A program made the position numbers and the translations under genes. DNA of 19,601 nt. Source: Clostridiaceae bacterium (GTDB lineage: Bacteria > Bacillota > Clostridia > Oscillospirales > Butyricicoccaceae). Shown here one piece after another: positions 14,109 through 19,601 of this stretch (positions within the stretch are counted from its first letter, which is position 1; each line of letters starts with the position of its first letter). The notes under the pieces are model-generated. The model was given only the letters and a program-made list of their open reading frames with translations, did no database searches and was not told the origin of the DNA. The DNA lies in assembly GCA_018383195.1 (NCBI GenBank), contig JAGZOP010000040.1:1-19601 (forward strand). Reading direction: 5' to 3'.

Positions 14109-16208
14109 TTATTGGTGTGCTGCTGCGCGTTCCAGTGCACGCTGCATCAGCGCAGCCTGACAGTCTACCGGCAGTTCACCGGAGGAATGTTCTGGTTTTA
14201 CCAGATCGCCGTCAGCGTTATGGATGCGCGCTTTCGTGTTGTCACGCAGTGCAAGATCCAGGATTTCGTGAATTCGTGCAATAACTGCGGAATCCGTGAC
14301 AGGGCAGGCGACTTCAATACGCTTTTCTGTGTTGCGGGTCATCAGATCAGCCGAGCCTATGTATACACGCTCGTCCTCTGCTGCGCCGAAGCACAAAATG
14401 CGCGAATGTTCCAGAAAACGTCCGACAATGGAACGAACGCGGATGTTTTCCGTTTTGCCCTTGATTCCCGGTGTCAGGCAGCAGATGCCGCGTATAATCA
14501 GGTCAATGGGCACCCCTGCGCAGGAAGCGGCAGAGAGTCGGTCAATCAGGTCGCGGTCGGTTAAGGAATTGAATTTCATGACAATGCGGCTGGGTTTGCC
14601 CGCCTGCGCTTTGGAAATCTCTCCGTCAATCAAGTGAAGCACCGCAGGCTTGAAGATGTGCGGCGAAATAAGCAGCGCATGGCTGTTCATCGGCGCAATG
14701 CCGAGTGCGATTGCGTTAAAGAACGCAGCGGCATCCTCGCCGATTACAGGGTCTGCTGTGATAAAGGAAAGGTCAGTATAGAGGGCAGCGGTTTTTTCGT
14801 TATAGTTGCCAGTGCCGATTTGGGTGATCTGCTCAATCCCCTGCTCTCCGGTGCGGGTGATGAGACAGATTTTAGAATGCACCTTCAAACCTTCCAAACC
14901 GTAGATCACTTTGCAGCCGGATTCTTCCAGACGCTCTGCCCAGTCGATGTTGTTCTGTTCATCGAAGCGGGCGCGCAGTTCGACGAGCACGGTCACATCC
15001 TTGCCGTTTTCCGCAGCTTCGCACAGATATGAAATCAGCTTAGACTTGCGCGCGACACGGTAAATTGTGATTTTGATGGAGATCGTTTTCGGATCACGTG
15101 CCGCTTCGCGTATCATATGCAGGAAGGGGGACATGCTTTCAAAGGGGTAGTGCAGCAGGACATCGTGTGCCTGTACTTGCGGGAGAATCGGCTTACTGTC
15201 ATCCACCATGGGGGAGGGCTGCGGGGTCCATGGTTCATAGCTAAGACCGCTTATCTGCGGGAGCATGCTTTCCAACGCGAAAACATAGTCCAGATTGAGC
15301 GGCGCACTGCACGAATAGACCTGATCTGCATCCAATCCCAAGCGGACACAGAGCTGATGCAGCGCGGCAGAAGGCAGCCTGCCCTGATATTCCAGACGCA
15401 CAGGAGCAAGCAGATTGCGCTTTTTCAGCAGCTTCTGCATGTGGGCGCGGAAATCGAGATCCATATCAAACGCATCATCATCGGGGCTGATGTCTGCATT
15501 CCGGGTGACCTTAATAACAGCCTTGGACTGGATATGGAATCCCGGAAACAGGTTGGACAGTTTGCCGAGCAGGACATCTTCGGTGAGAATATACCGCAGT
15601 CCATCCCCGGGCAGACGCACGAAAGGCGGAAGAGAAGGTGGGATTGGCAGCAGACCAAGCAGGATGCGGTCGTCAAAGCGCAGCCGCACGAGCAGATGCA
15701 GCCGCCCATTCGGGATATGGGGGAACGGATGATGCTGGTCGATGACCTGTGGGGATAAAATCGGTTTTGCCGCAGTGCGATACCACTGCTCGACAAAGCG
15801 TTTTTGCGCGGCGTTCAGATCCTTGCGGCGCAGCCGCTGCACACCGGCATTTTTCAAATCGTCCTCGATTGCGGCAAAGATTTTATCGCGGCGTTTGGAG
15901 AGCGGACCGCACACTTTGAAGATGTGTTCAAGCTGCTCTGCGGCGGTCCAGCCGCATTTGTTGTCAGGGAGGTCTTCGGAAATGATTGCTGCAATATCGG
16001 TCAGAGAACCGACACGGATCATGAAAAACTCATCCAGATTGGATGTGAAAATGGATACAAATTTAAGCCGTTCAAACAGCGGAACCGATACATCTTCTGC
16101 TTCCTCAAGCACGCGGCGGTTGAATTGCAGCCAGGAAAGTTCGCGGTTTTGGGTATAGCTGATATCATGACTGAGGATACGCTGCTTTTTTTTCTCTTTT
16201 TTACTCAT
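14109..16208 (-). CDS. ppk1: Polyphosphate kinase 1
   Basis: Ppk1 reversibly polymerises the gamma phosphate of ATP into polyphosphate. The 699-residue length is typical. The N domain has 'YTQNRELSWLQFNRRVLEEA' and 'SIFTSNLDEFFMIRVG'; the catalytic domains have 'HYPFESMSPFLHMIREAA', 'ISIKITIYRV', 'VTVLVELRARFDEQNNI' and 'GLKVHSKICLI', where His444 is the expected autophosphorylated histidine; 'GRFLEHSRILCFG' contains the second conserved His. The N-terminus is very basic. The start at 16208 is chosen because AGGAGG lies just upstream on the minus strand; a start 22 codons further out has no such site. Promoter and a phased box array lie upstream. Confidence 0.96.
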   Translation of the reverse strand: MSKKEKKKQRILSHDISYTQNRELSWLQFNRRVLEEAEDVSVPLFERLKFVSIFTSNLDEFFMIRVGSLTDIAAIISEDLPDNKCGWTAAEQLEHIFKVCGPLSKRRDKIFAAIEDDLKNAGVQRLRRKDLNAAQKRFVEQWYRTAAKPILSPQVIDQHHPFPHIPNGRLHLLVRLRFDDRILLGLLPIPPSLPPFVRLPGDGLRYILTEDVLLGKLSNLFPGFHIQSKAVIKVTRNADISPDDDAFDMDLDFRAHMQKLLKKRNLLAPVRLEYQGRLPSAALHQLCVRLGLDADQVYSCSAPLNLDYVFALESMLPQISGLSYEPWTPQPSPMVDDSKPILPQVQAHDVLLHYPFESMSPFLHMIREAARDPKTISIKITIYRVARKSKLISYLCEAAENGKDVTVLVELRARFDEQNNIDWAERLEESGCKVIYGLEGLKVHSKICLITRTGEQGIEQITQIGTGNYNEKTAALYTDLSFITADPVIGEDAAAFFNAIALGIAPMNSHALLISPHIFKPAVLHLIDGEISKAQAGKPSRIVMKFNSLTDRDLIDRLSAASCAGVPIDLIIRGICCLTPGIKGKTENIRVRSIVGRFLEHSRILCFGAAEDERVYIGSADLMTRNTEKRIEVACPVTDSAVIARIHEILDLALRDNTKARIHNADGDLVKPEHSSGELPVDCQAALMQRALERAAAHQ

Positions 16209-16278
16209 GGGATTTCCTCCTGAGAGAATGGGTGGCATCATGTTTGGTTCGTGGGACGCACCATTGATTTTCATATCC

Positions 16279-16307
16279 AGTGTAGCAAATTGAAAGAGAT
16301 ATGACCA
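16279..16307 (-). promoter_or_regulatory. Candidate ppk1 promoter
   Basis: On the minus strand TGGTCA (16302-16307) and TACACT (16279-16284) are separated by 17 bases. The -35 matches the consensus at 4 of 6 positions. A weak -35 fits an activator-dependent promoter with the TGTAAA array just upstream. Confidence 0.5.
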
Positions 16308-16325
16308 GATTGAAAAAAGGATTTT

Positions 16326-16375
16326 TGTAATTTTATTGTAAAAAATAAGGAATTATTATGTAAAATATAAGTAAA
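16326..16375 (-). promoter_or_regulatory. 11-bp-phased Pho-box-like array upstream of ppk1
   Basis: Read on the plus strand, hexamers start exactly every 11 bases: TGTAAT (16326), TGTAAA (16337), a degenerate AGGAAT (16348), TGTAAA (16359) and AGTAAA (16370). In the ppk1 direction these read TTTACT, TTTACA, ATTCCT, TTTACA, ATTACA. That fits the TT(A/T/C)A(C/T)A-N5 direct repeats bound by PhoP/PhoB-type response regulators. The array ends 18 bp upstream of the -35 box, a position suited to activation. Regulation by phosphate is inference. Confidence 0.55.
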
Positions 16376-16405
16376 TCCAGTCGACTATAAGTAAATCCGA
16401 ACGAC
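16366..16405. repeat. Two tandem copies of a 20-bp unit
   Basis: TATAAGTAAATCCAGTCGAC (16366-16385) is followed directly by a second unit (16386-16405) identical at 17 of 20 positions. It overlaps the distal end of the phased array upstream of ppk1 and may extend the regulator-binding region. Confidence 0.75.
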
Positions 16406-16452
16406 AGAAAAAGAGCCGCAGAACAAAGGGAATTCCCTAGACATTCTGCGGC
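16406..16452 (-). terminator. Second minus-strand terminator-like hairpin
   Basis: GCCGCAGAA (16415-16423) pairs perfectly with TTCTGCGGC (16444-16452), with an inner palindrome AGGGAATTCCCT (16427-16438). On the minus strand the stem is followed by TCTTTTTCT. It would stop minus-strand transcripts before they enter the ppk1 promoter. The loop is long, so efficiency is uncertain. Confidence 0.5.
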
Positions 16453-16523
16453 AACCGGTTCGGATGTTTTAAGATTTCAGCAGCTGACTCTATTTTGAGC
16501 GGATTTGAAATTCCGCGAAAAGG

Positions 16524-16550
16524 GTTCAAAAAAACCACGCCTCGGCGTGG
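16524..16550 (-). terminator. Terminator of the 29-residue microprotein gene
   Basis: On the minus strand CCACGCC-GA-GGCGTGG (16535-16550 region) is followed immediately by seven T's. It lies 40 bases after the microprotein stop codon and defines a short monocistronic transcript. Confidence 0.8.
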
Positions 16551-16589
16551 CATTCGCCGGCTGACCACTTGGATCAAATGGACGGCCGG

Positions 16590-16679
16590 TTACTTTTCGC
16601 TGTGGTTGCCTTCGTCTTCGAAAATCAGATCGTCAATATCGGGCGGATCAGGCAGCTGCGGCCGGATATAAATACGCAT
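16590..16679 (-). CDS. 29-residue acidic microprotein of unknown function
   Basis: A 30-codon frame reads MRIYIRPQLP at the N-terminus, then DPPDIDDLIF and EDEGNHSEK. I do not recognise it. It has a hydrophobic/basic start, a Pro-Asp centre and an acidic tail, with no Cys and no membrane segment. Support for translation is strong for its size: AAGGAGGTGA, a near-perfect anti-16S match, ends a few bases before the ATG. A consensus-like promoter lies about 95 bases upstream, and a terminator with seven U's follows the stop. The 5' leader of roughly 85 bases contains a perfect 7-bp hairpin. It does not overlap another gene. A regulatory leader peptide or a signalling/protein-binding peptide are both possible. 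Confidence 0.6.
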   Translation of the reverse strand: MRIYIRPQLPDPPDIDDLIFEDEGNHSEK

Positions 16680-16740
16680 GAATGTCACCTCCTTAAAATG
16701 ATTTCGCACAGATTGCGAGAGTTCTCTTCTGTGGCAAAGG

Positions 16741-16801
16741 CTTGGAGCATACCTCCAAGTTTTGTCTTATACAGTATAGCACAATCAAATGTCGAATCCA
16801 A
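16741..16801 (-). promoter_or_regulatory. Promoter and leader hairpin of the microprotein gene
   Basis: On the minus strand TTGGAT (16796-16801) and TATACT (16773-16778) are exactly 17 bases apart. Just inside the predicted transcript, CTTGGAG and CTCCAAG (16741-16759) form a perfect 7-bp stem with a 5-base loop. Confidence 0.6.
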
Positions 16802-16858
16802 GAGTTTTTCTGTGAAAAGTTTATGAAGAGTTTGAAAAATTTTAACGGTTTCCGGAAG

Positions 16859-16904
16859 AAAAAAGAAAACGGCAGAAAAGCACCATGCGGTAACTTTCTG
16901 CCGT
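16859..16904 (-). terminator. Terminator following the 6S-like RNA
   Basis: ACGGCAGAAA (16869-16878 on the plus strand) pairs with TTTCTGCCGT (16895-16904), with a further partly paired top around GCACC/GGT. On the minus strand it is followed by TTTCTTTTTTC. It begins directly after the 6S-like sequence. Confidence 0.75.
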
Positions 16905-17054
16905 ATGCGTTCGTTAAGACCCCCGCCGCTGCCGATGCAGCCCATTGCTAACCTGCACGTAAGAGCAGGTGGGTTTCCTATCCTCGATTTCCGTGCTTCC
17001 AACATCCGCTTTTGATTCGCGGGAGGCCTGCGCTCCATCGGGGAAGATTCTTCG
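16905..17054 (-). ncRNA. ssrS: Probable 6S RNA
   Basis: 6S RNA mimics an open promoter and binds the sigma-A/70 RNA polymerase holoenzyme. The minus strand contains AAACCCACCTGC, a short loop, GCAGGTTAGCAATGGGCTG, then GGCAGCGGCGGGGGTCTT. This recalls the 3' half of 6S RNAs: a small hairpin (ACCTGC 16965-16970 with GCAGGT 16951-16956) followed by a G-rich closing strand. The 5' end has TCTTCCCCG, able to pair with CGGGGG (16920-16925) as a closing stem, and CCTC/GAGG flanks an internal stem. A strong terminator follows. The assignment is from remembered consensus, and the ends are approximate; TATACG (17061-17066) is a possible -10. No convincing protein is encoded here. Confidence 0.55.
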
Positions 17055-17133
17055 GAATCCCGTATAAAAGATGTGGGTTGAAAAAGACTGCTGTCAAACA
17101 GGGCAGGGGGAATGGTCGATTGAACTGCAGGGA

Positions 17134-17415
17134 TTACTCCTCGTCCTCGTACATATCCTCAACGCGTTCCATCACGATGTCGAAAACCTTGTCGGCTTCG
17201 TCTTCGTCATCTACGGAAGCGAGGATTTCTTCGCCGTCTTCCTCGATTACTTTCAGGATGACAACTTCGGCTTCTTCATCGACTGCCAGCTCGGCGGGGA
17301 TGAATGCCATATAGGTTTCGCCATCAACTTCGACGGTGTCGATGTGCTGGAACTCGACTTCGTTGCCGTCTTCGTCGGTCAGTACAACATAATCGTTGCC
17401 GTATTCTTCGCTCAT
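17134..17415 (-). CDS. DUF1292 family acidic protein
   Basis: The 93-residue product is strongly acidic (about one third Asp/Glu), with 'YVVLTDEDGNEVEFQHIDTV', 'GETYMAFIPAE', 'VVILKVIEEDGEEILASVDD' and an acidic tail. This fits DUF1292 (YrzB-like), small cytosolic proteins of unknown function common in Firmicutes. GAGAGG precedes the start. It has a consensus-type promoter. No terminator is seen between its stop and the 6S-like RNA, so some read-through is likely. Confidence 0.88.
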   Translation of the reverse strand: MSEEYGNDYVVLTDEDGNEVEFQHIDTVEVDGETYMAFIPAELAVDEEAEVVILKVIEEDGEEILASVDDEDEADKVFDIVMERVEDMYEDEE

Positions 17416-17465
17416 ATCAGGAACCTCTCTCGCAAACGGCGTCGCGCCGTGGTTTCATTACTATT

Positions 17466-17494
17466 AGAATAGTACATTTTTTATGATTTTTCAA
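17466..17494 (-). promoter_or_regulatory. Promoter of the DUF1292 gene
   Basis: On the minus strand TTGAAA (17489-17494) and TATTCT (17466-17471) are 17 bases apart. The leader includes a small ACGGCG/CGCCGT hairpin (17436-17450). Confidence 0.65.
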
Positions 17495-17496
17495 CA

Positions 17497-17551
17497 GGTT
17501 TCACGGGAAAAACACCATTTTGTAATCTTTGGGACGCCAACACGTGAAACC
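17497..17551. repeat. Inverted repeat in the divergent intergenic region
   Basis: GGTTTCACG (17497-17505) and its exact complement CGTGAAACC (17543-17551) flank 37 bases. They lie just upstream of the DUF1292 -35 box and about 105 bases upstream of the infC promoter. The rest of 17552-17655 is AT-rich with no gene seen; TTGTCA at 17589 with TTTAAT 17 bases later is a weak second promoter candidate. Confidence 0.5.
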
Positions 17552-17655
17552 CCTTTCTGTTTAACAACGATACACTATTTTATGTGGGTTTGTCAAGGCG
17601 TATACCGGCAATTTTAATGTGTACATTTTCGTGCAGATTTTTTATCAATCAGGGA

Positions 17656-17684
17656 TTGACAGAGAGCACTTCGCGTGGTATAGT
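17656..17684 (+). promoter_or_regulatory. Promoter of the infC-rpmI-rplT operon
   Basis: TTGACA (17656-17661) and TATAGT (17679-17684) are separated by exactly 17 bases, a near-perfect housekeeping promoter. Transcription should begin near 17691, leaving a leader of about 180 bases. Confidence 0.9.
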
Positions 17685-17690
17685 AAACAA

Positions 17691-17873
17691 GTAAAACAAA
17701 GCAGGGCAGCAATGCCCTCACCCGCCGCAGCCGCCAACGGGTTAACATTGCAGCATAAGGCTTTGCCTTGTGCGCTTTTATGTGAACGGACGGCGCGGCT
17801 GTCCGCTTTTTTTGTTTCCGGGTGCATCCTGGGACAAACCATCCCGTGAATACCGTTTAGGAGGTGCTTTCGC
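17691..17873 (+). promoter_or_regulatory. Structured leader of infC (L20-leader-type attenuator)
   Basis: The leader has successive hairpins: GGGCA/TGCCC near 17704-17718, a 9-bp stem 17753-17761/17765-17773, then an intrinsic terminator at 17787-17813. CAGCCGC (17728-17734) is exactly complementary to GCGGCTG (17795-17801), which includes part of the terminator's 3' arm, so an antiterminator can form. In Bacillus, ribosomal protein L20 controls infC-rpmI-rplT through such a leader; the same control here is inferred from position and structure, not from a family match. Confidence 0.65.
17787..17813 (+). terminator. Leader terminator (attenuator) upstream of infC
   Basis: CGGACGGC (17787-17794) pairs with GCTGTCCG (17798-17805), loop GCG, followed by C and seven T's. 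It lies after the promoter and before infC, so it must be conditional. Confidence 0.85.
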
Positions 17874-18392
17874 ATTAGCAGCATGGAACATCAGATCAAC
17901 GAAGAAATCCGCGATAAGGAAGTTCGCCTGATCGCCGACAATGGCGACCAGCTCGGCATTGTGTCCTCGAAGGAGGCGCTTGAGATTGCAATCCAGAAGG
18001 GCATGGACCTGGTCAAGATCGCCCCGCAGGCGCAGCCGCCGGTCTGCCGCATTATGGATTACGGCAAGTTCCGTTTCGAACAGGCCAAGCGTGAAAAAGA
18101 GGCGAGAAAAAACCAGCGTGTCGTGGAGATCAAGGAAATTCGCCTAACCCCGGGCATCGACGTGGGCGACCTCAATACCAAGGTCAAGAACGCCTGCAAG
18201 TTCCTGAAGGGCGGCGATAAGGTCAAGGTTTCGGTTCGTTTCCGCGGCCGTGAAGTGACCCATTCTTCCCTCGGTCTGGAACTGCTCCAGCGCTTTGCGG
18301 AACTCTGCGCCGAGGTCGGCACTGTAGAGAAGAACCCCAAACTGGAAGGTCGCCAGATGCATATGTTCTTGGCACCGAAAAAGGATAAGTAA
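17874..18392 (+). CDS. infC: Translation initiation factor IF-3, apparent AUU start
   Basis: IF-3 binds the 30S subunit and checks initiator tRNA and start-codon pairing. The N domain ('INEEIRDKEVRLIADNGDQL'), hinge ('CRIMDYGKFRFEQAKREKEA') and C domain ('KEIRLTPGIDVGDLNTKVK', 'GDKVKVSVRFRGRE', 'GRQMHMFLAPKKDK') are all present; 172 residues is normal. AGGAGG (17859-17864) is 9 bases before an in-frame ATT at 17874 but 18 bases before the first ATG at 17883. AUU starts are known for infC, where IF-3 represses its own synthesis by rejecting the non-standard codon, so ATT is chosen here. It heads the infC-rpmI-rplT operon behind an attenuator leader. Confidence 0.95.
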   Translation: MSSMEHQINEEIRDKEVRLIADNGDQLGIVSSKEALEIAIQKGMDLVKIAPQAQPPVCRIMDYGKFRFEQAKREKEARKNQRVVEIKEIRLTPGIDVGDLNTKVKNACKFLKGGDKVKVSVRFRGREVTHSSLGLELLQRFAELCAEVGTVEKNPKLEGRQMHMFLAPKKDK

Positions 18393-18441
18393 ACCATTTT
18401 TACCGTGCCTACGGGCACAAAACGAGAGGAGTACAACGAAT

Positions 18442-18639
18442 ATGCCTAAGATTAAAACGCACAGCGGCGCGAAGAAGAGATTCTCTGTCACCAAGAACGG
18501 CAAGATCAAGCGCGCGCATGTCGGCCGCCGTCACATCCTGACCAAGAAGAGCACCAAGCGCCTGCGCCATCTCCGTAAGGAAGGCTTCGCTGACAATACC
18601 AACGTAGCACAGGTTAAGCGCCTGATCCCCTACATGTAA
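18442..18639 (+). CDS. rpmI: Large ribosomal subunit protein bL35
   Basis: The 65-residue basic protein starts 'MPKIKTHSGAKKRFSVTKNG' and contains 'KRAHVGRRHILTKKSTKRLR', the bL35 signature, ending 'VKRLIPYM'. GAGAGGAG precedes the ATG. It is the middle gene of infC-rpmI-rplT, with 49 bases after infC and 56 before rplT. Confidence 0.98.
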   Translation: MPKIKTHSGAKKRFSVTKNGKIKRAHVGRRHILTKKSTKRLRHLRKEGFADNTNVAQVKRLIPYM

Positions 18640-18695
18640 TTTCCTGCTGGGAATTATTTCACTTCAATCAAGATTTACATCGGAGGTTTTTATAG

Positions 18696-19049
<354 letters not shown>

Positions 19050-19064
19050 GTTTTAGAGAATTTG

Positions 19065-19096
19065 AAAGCGCACGATTTTGCATCGTGCGCTTTTTT
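19065..19096 (+). terminator. Terminator of the infC-rpmI-rplT operon
   Basis: AAAGCGCACGAT (19065-19076) pairs perfectly with ATCGTGCGCTTT (19082-19093), loop TTTGC, running into T's to 19096. Confidence 0.93.
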
Positions 19097-19097
19097 G

Positions 19098-19135
19098 TGT
19101 AAGTTTGGTGTAAATCGCCGTAAATCGATTGTAAA
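19098..19135 (+). promoter_or_regulatory. Four TGTAAA-type boxes upstream of the foldase gene (WalR/PhoP-like)
   Basis: TGTAAG (19098), TGTAAA (19109), CGTAAA (19119) and TGTAAA (19130) are spaced 11, 10 and 11 bases apart. Pairs 1-2 and 3-4 fit the WalR consensus TGTWAH-N5-TGTWAH except for one base each. The last box overlaps the -35 element. The responsible regulator is inferred only as an OmpR/PhoB-type protein. Confidence 0.5.
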
Positions 19136-19157
19136 TTTGCGAACATGGTGCTATAAT
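19129..19157 (+). promoter_or_regulatory. Promoter of the secreted foldase gene
   Basis: TTGTAA (19129-19134) and a perfect TATAAT (19152-19157) are separated by 17 bases, about 60 bases before the start codon. Confidence 0.8.
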
Positions 19158-19216
19158 AACCAAGATACGGCTAGTTTGCCGGAAAACGCGATTTAAGACA
19201 AGGAATTGGGAGAAGC

Positions 19217-19601
19217 ATGATGAAAAACTATGTAAAGCGCATTGCTGCAACTGCGGTCATGACAGCGGTCTGCCTCGGGGCAACGATGCAGATTGGTTTG
19301 CCCGCAGTGGCATACGAAATCAAGGAGGCTGCGGATGCTCCTGTCATGATGACGGTTAATGGCGTAGAAATCCGTAAGGGTGAATATGCGCAGCACTTCA
19401 ACTATGTCAAGACCCAGATGGAAAATATGTACGGCATGGGTCCGTATATCTGGTCGATGCAGCCGGATGCAGAGCAGTCTCTGGTTGCGAGCACGGATGA
19501 AGTCTGCATGCTGGCAAGCATTGCTGCTGCAAAGTTTCATGAGCTGGGACTGGAACTCGGCGCCGATAAGGCGTGGGAGTACAAGAGTTTCCAGAAAGAG
19601 A
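19217..19601 (+). CDS. Secreted PrsA/SurA-like peptidyl-prolyl isomerase, 5' part only
   Basis: The frame runs off the window end, leaving the first 128 residues. Residues 1-33 form a Sec signal peptide: basic 'MMKNYVKRIAATA', a hydrophobic core, and a likely signal peptidase I site after 'GLPAVA'. A Cys lies in the core, but no lipobox is evident, unlike Bacillus PrsA. The mature start 'PVMMTVNGVEIRKGEYAQHF' followed by 'YVKTQMENMYGMG' is typical of the SurA-type N-terminal domain of extracytoplasmic foldases. The isomerase domain, if any, is outside the window, so a catalytically inactive chaperone is possible. ATG 19217 or 19220 could be the start, with GGGAG at 19208-19212. Confidence 0.75.
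   Translation, partial: MMKNYVKRIAATAVMTAVCLGATMQIGLPAVAYEIKEAADAPVMMTVNGVEIRKGEYAQHFNYVKTQMENMYGMGPYIWSMQPDAEQSLVASTDEVCMLASIAAAKFHELGLELGADKAWEYKSFQKE

Noticed and set aside
16685..17038. 117-codon minus-strand frame across the 6S-like RNA and its terminator
   Set aside because: It runs through a strong terminator and a promoter, has no Shine-Dalgarno, and overlaps structured RNA.
17092..17097. TTGACA as the -35 box of the 6S-like RNA
   Set aside because: The nearest good -10 (TATACG, 17061-17066) is 25 bases away, too far for a normal promoter.
17883..18392. infC starting at ATG 17883
   Set aside because: The Shine-Dalgarno is 18 bases away from it but at correct spacing to ATT 17874, and AUU starts are established for infC.

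Overview
The window carries most of an ethanolamine-utilisation (eut) bacterial-microcompartment operon, followed by a separate housekeeping region. Gene content and order (Firmicutes-type eut set, infC-rpmI-rplT, DUF1292, ppk1), strong GGAGG-type ribosome binding sites and a moderately high GC content suggest an anaerobic gut-type Clostridia member. I cannot name the genus from sequence alone.

Region 1 (1-14058, all + strand) is one tightly packed unit: eutA (3' end only) - eutB - eutC - eutL - EutK-like BMC fusion - eutE - eutM - second eutM - eutT - PduL-type eutD - eutJ - TIGR02536-type protein - eutN - PduS-like - PduT-like - eutH - short eutQ - DUF2284. EutH imports ethanolamine. EutBC splits it into acetaldehyde and ammonia with adenosylcobalamin, EutA reactivates the lyase, EutT makes the cofactor, and the PduS/PduT pair probably supplies electrons for cobalamin reduction. 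EutE converts acetaldehyde to acetyl-CoA and EutD makes acetyl phosphate. EutM (x2), EutL, EutN, EutK-like and PduT-like proteins build the shell. Several cargo proteins carry similar short amphipathic helices at a terminus that look like encapsulation tags. Structured RNA hairpins sit between several genes. The start of the operon, with any eutVW, eutS, eutP or eutG, lies outside the window.

Region 2 (14070-17494, - strand) is separated by a strong convergent terminator. It holds ppk1 (polyphosphate kinase) behind an 11-bp-phased TGTAAA array resembling a Pho box, a 29-residue microprotein gene with its own promoter, Shine-Dalgarno and terminator, a probable 6S RNA with terminator, and a DUF1292 gene with its own promoter.

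Region 3 (17656-19601, + strand) is the infC-rpmI-rplT operon, with a consensus promoter, an attenuator-type leader and an apparent AUU start codon on infC. It is followed by a terminator and then by the 5' part of a secreted PrsA/SurA-like foldase gene, whose promoter is preceded by WalR/PhoP-like tandem boxes. No insertion sequence, CRISPR array, tRNA or rRNA was seen.
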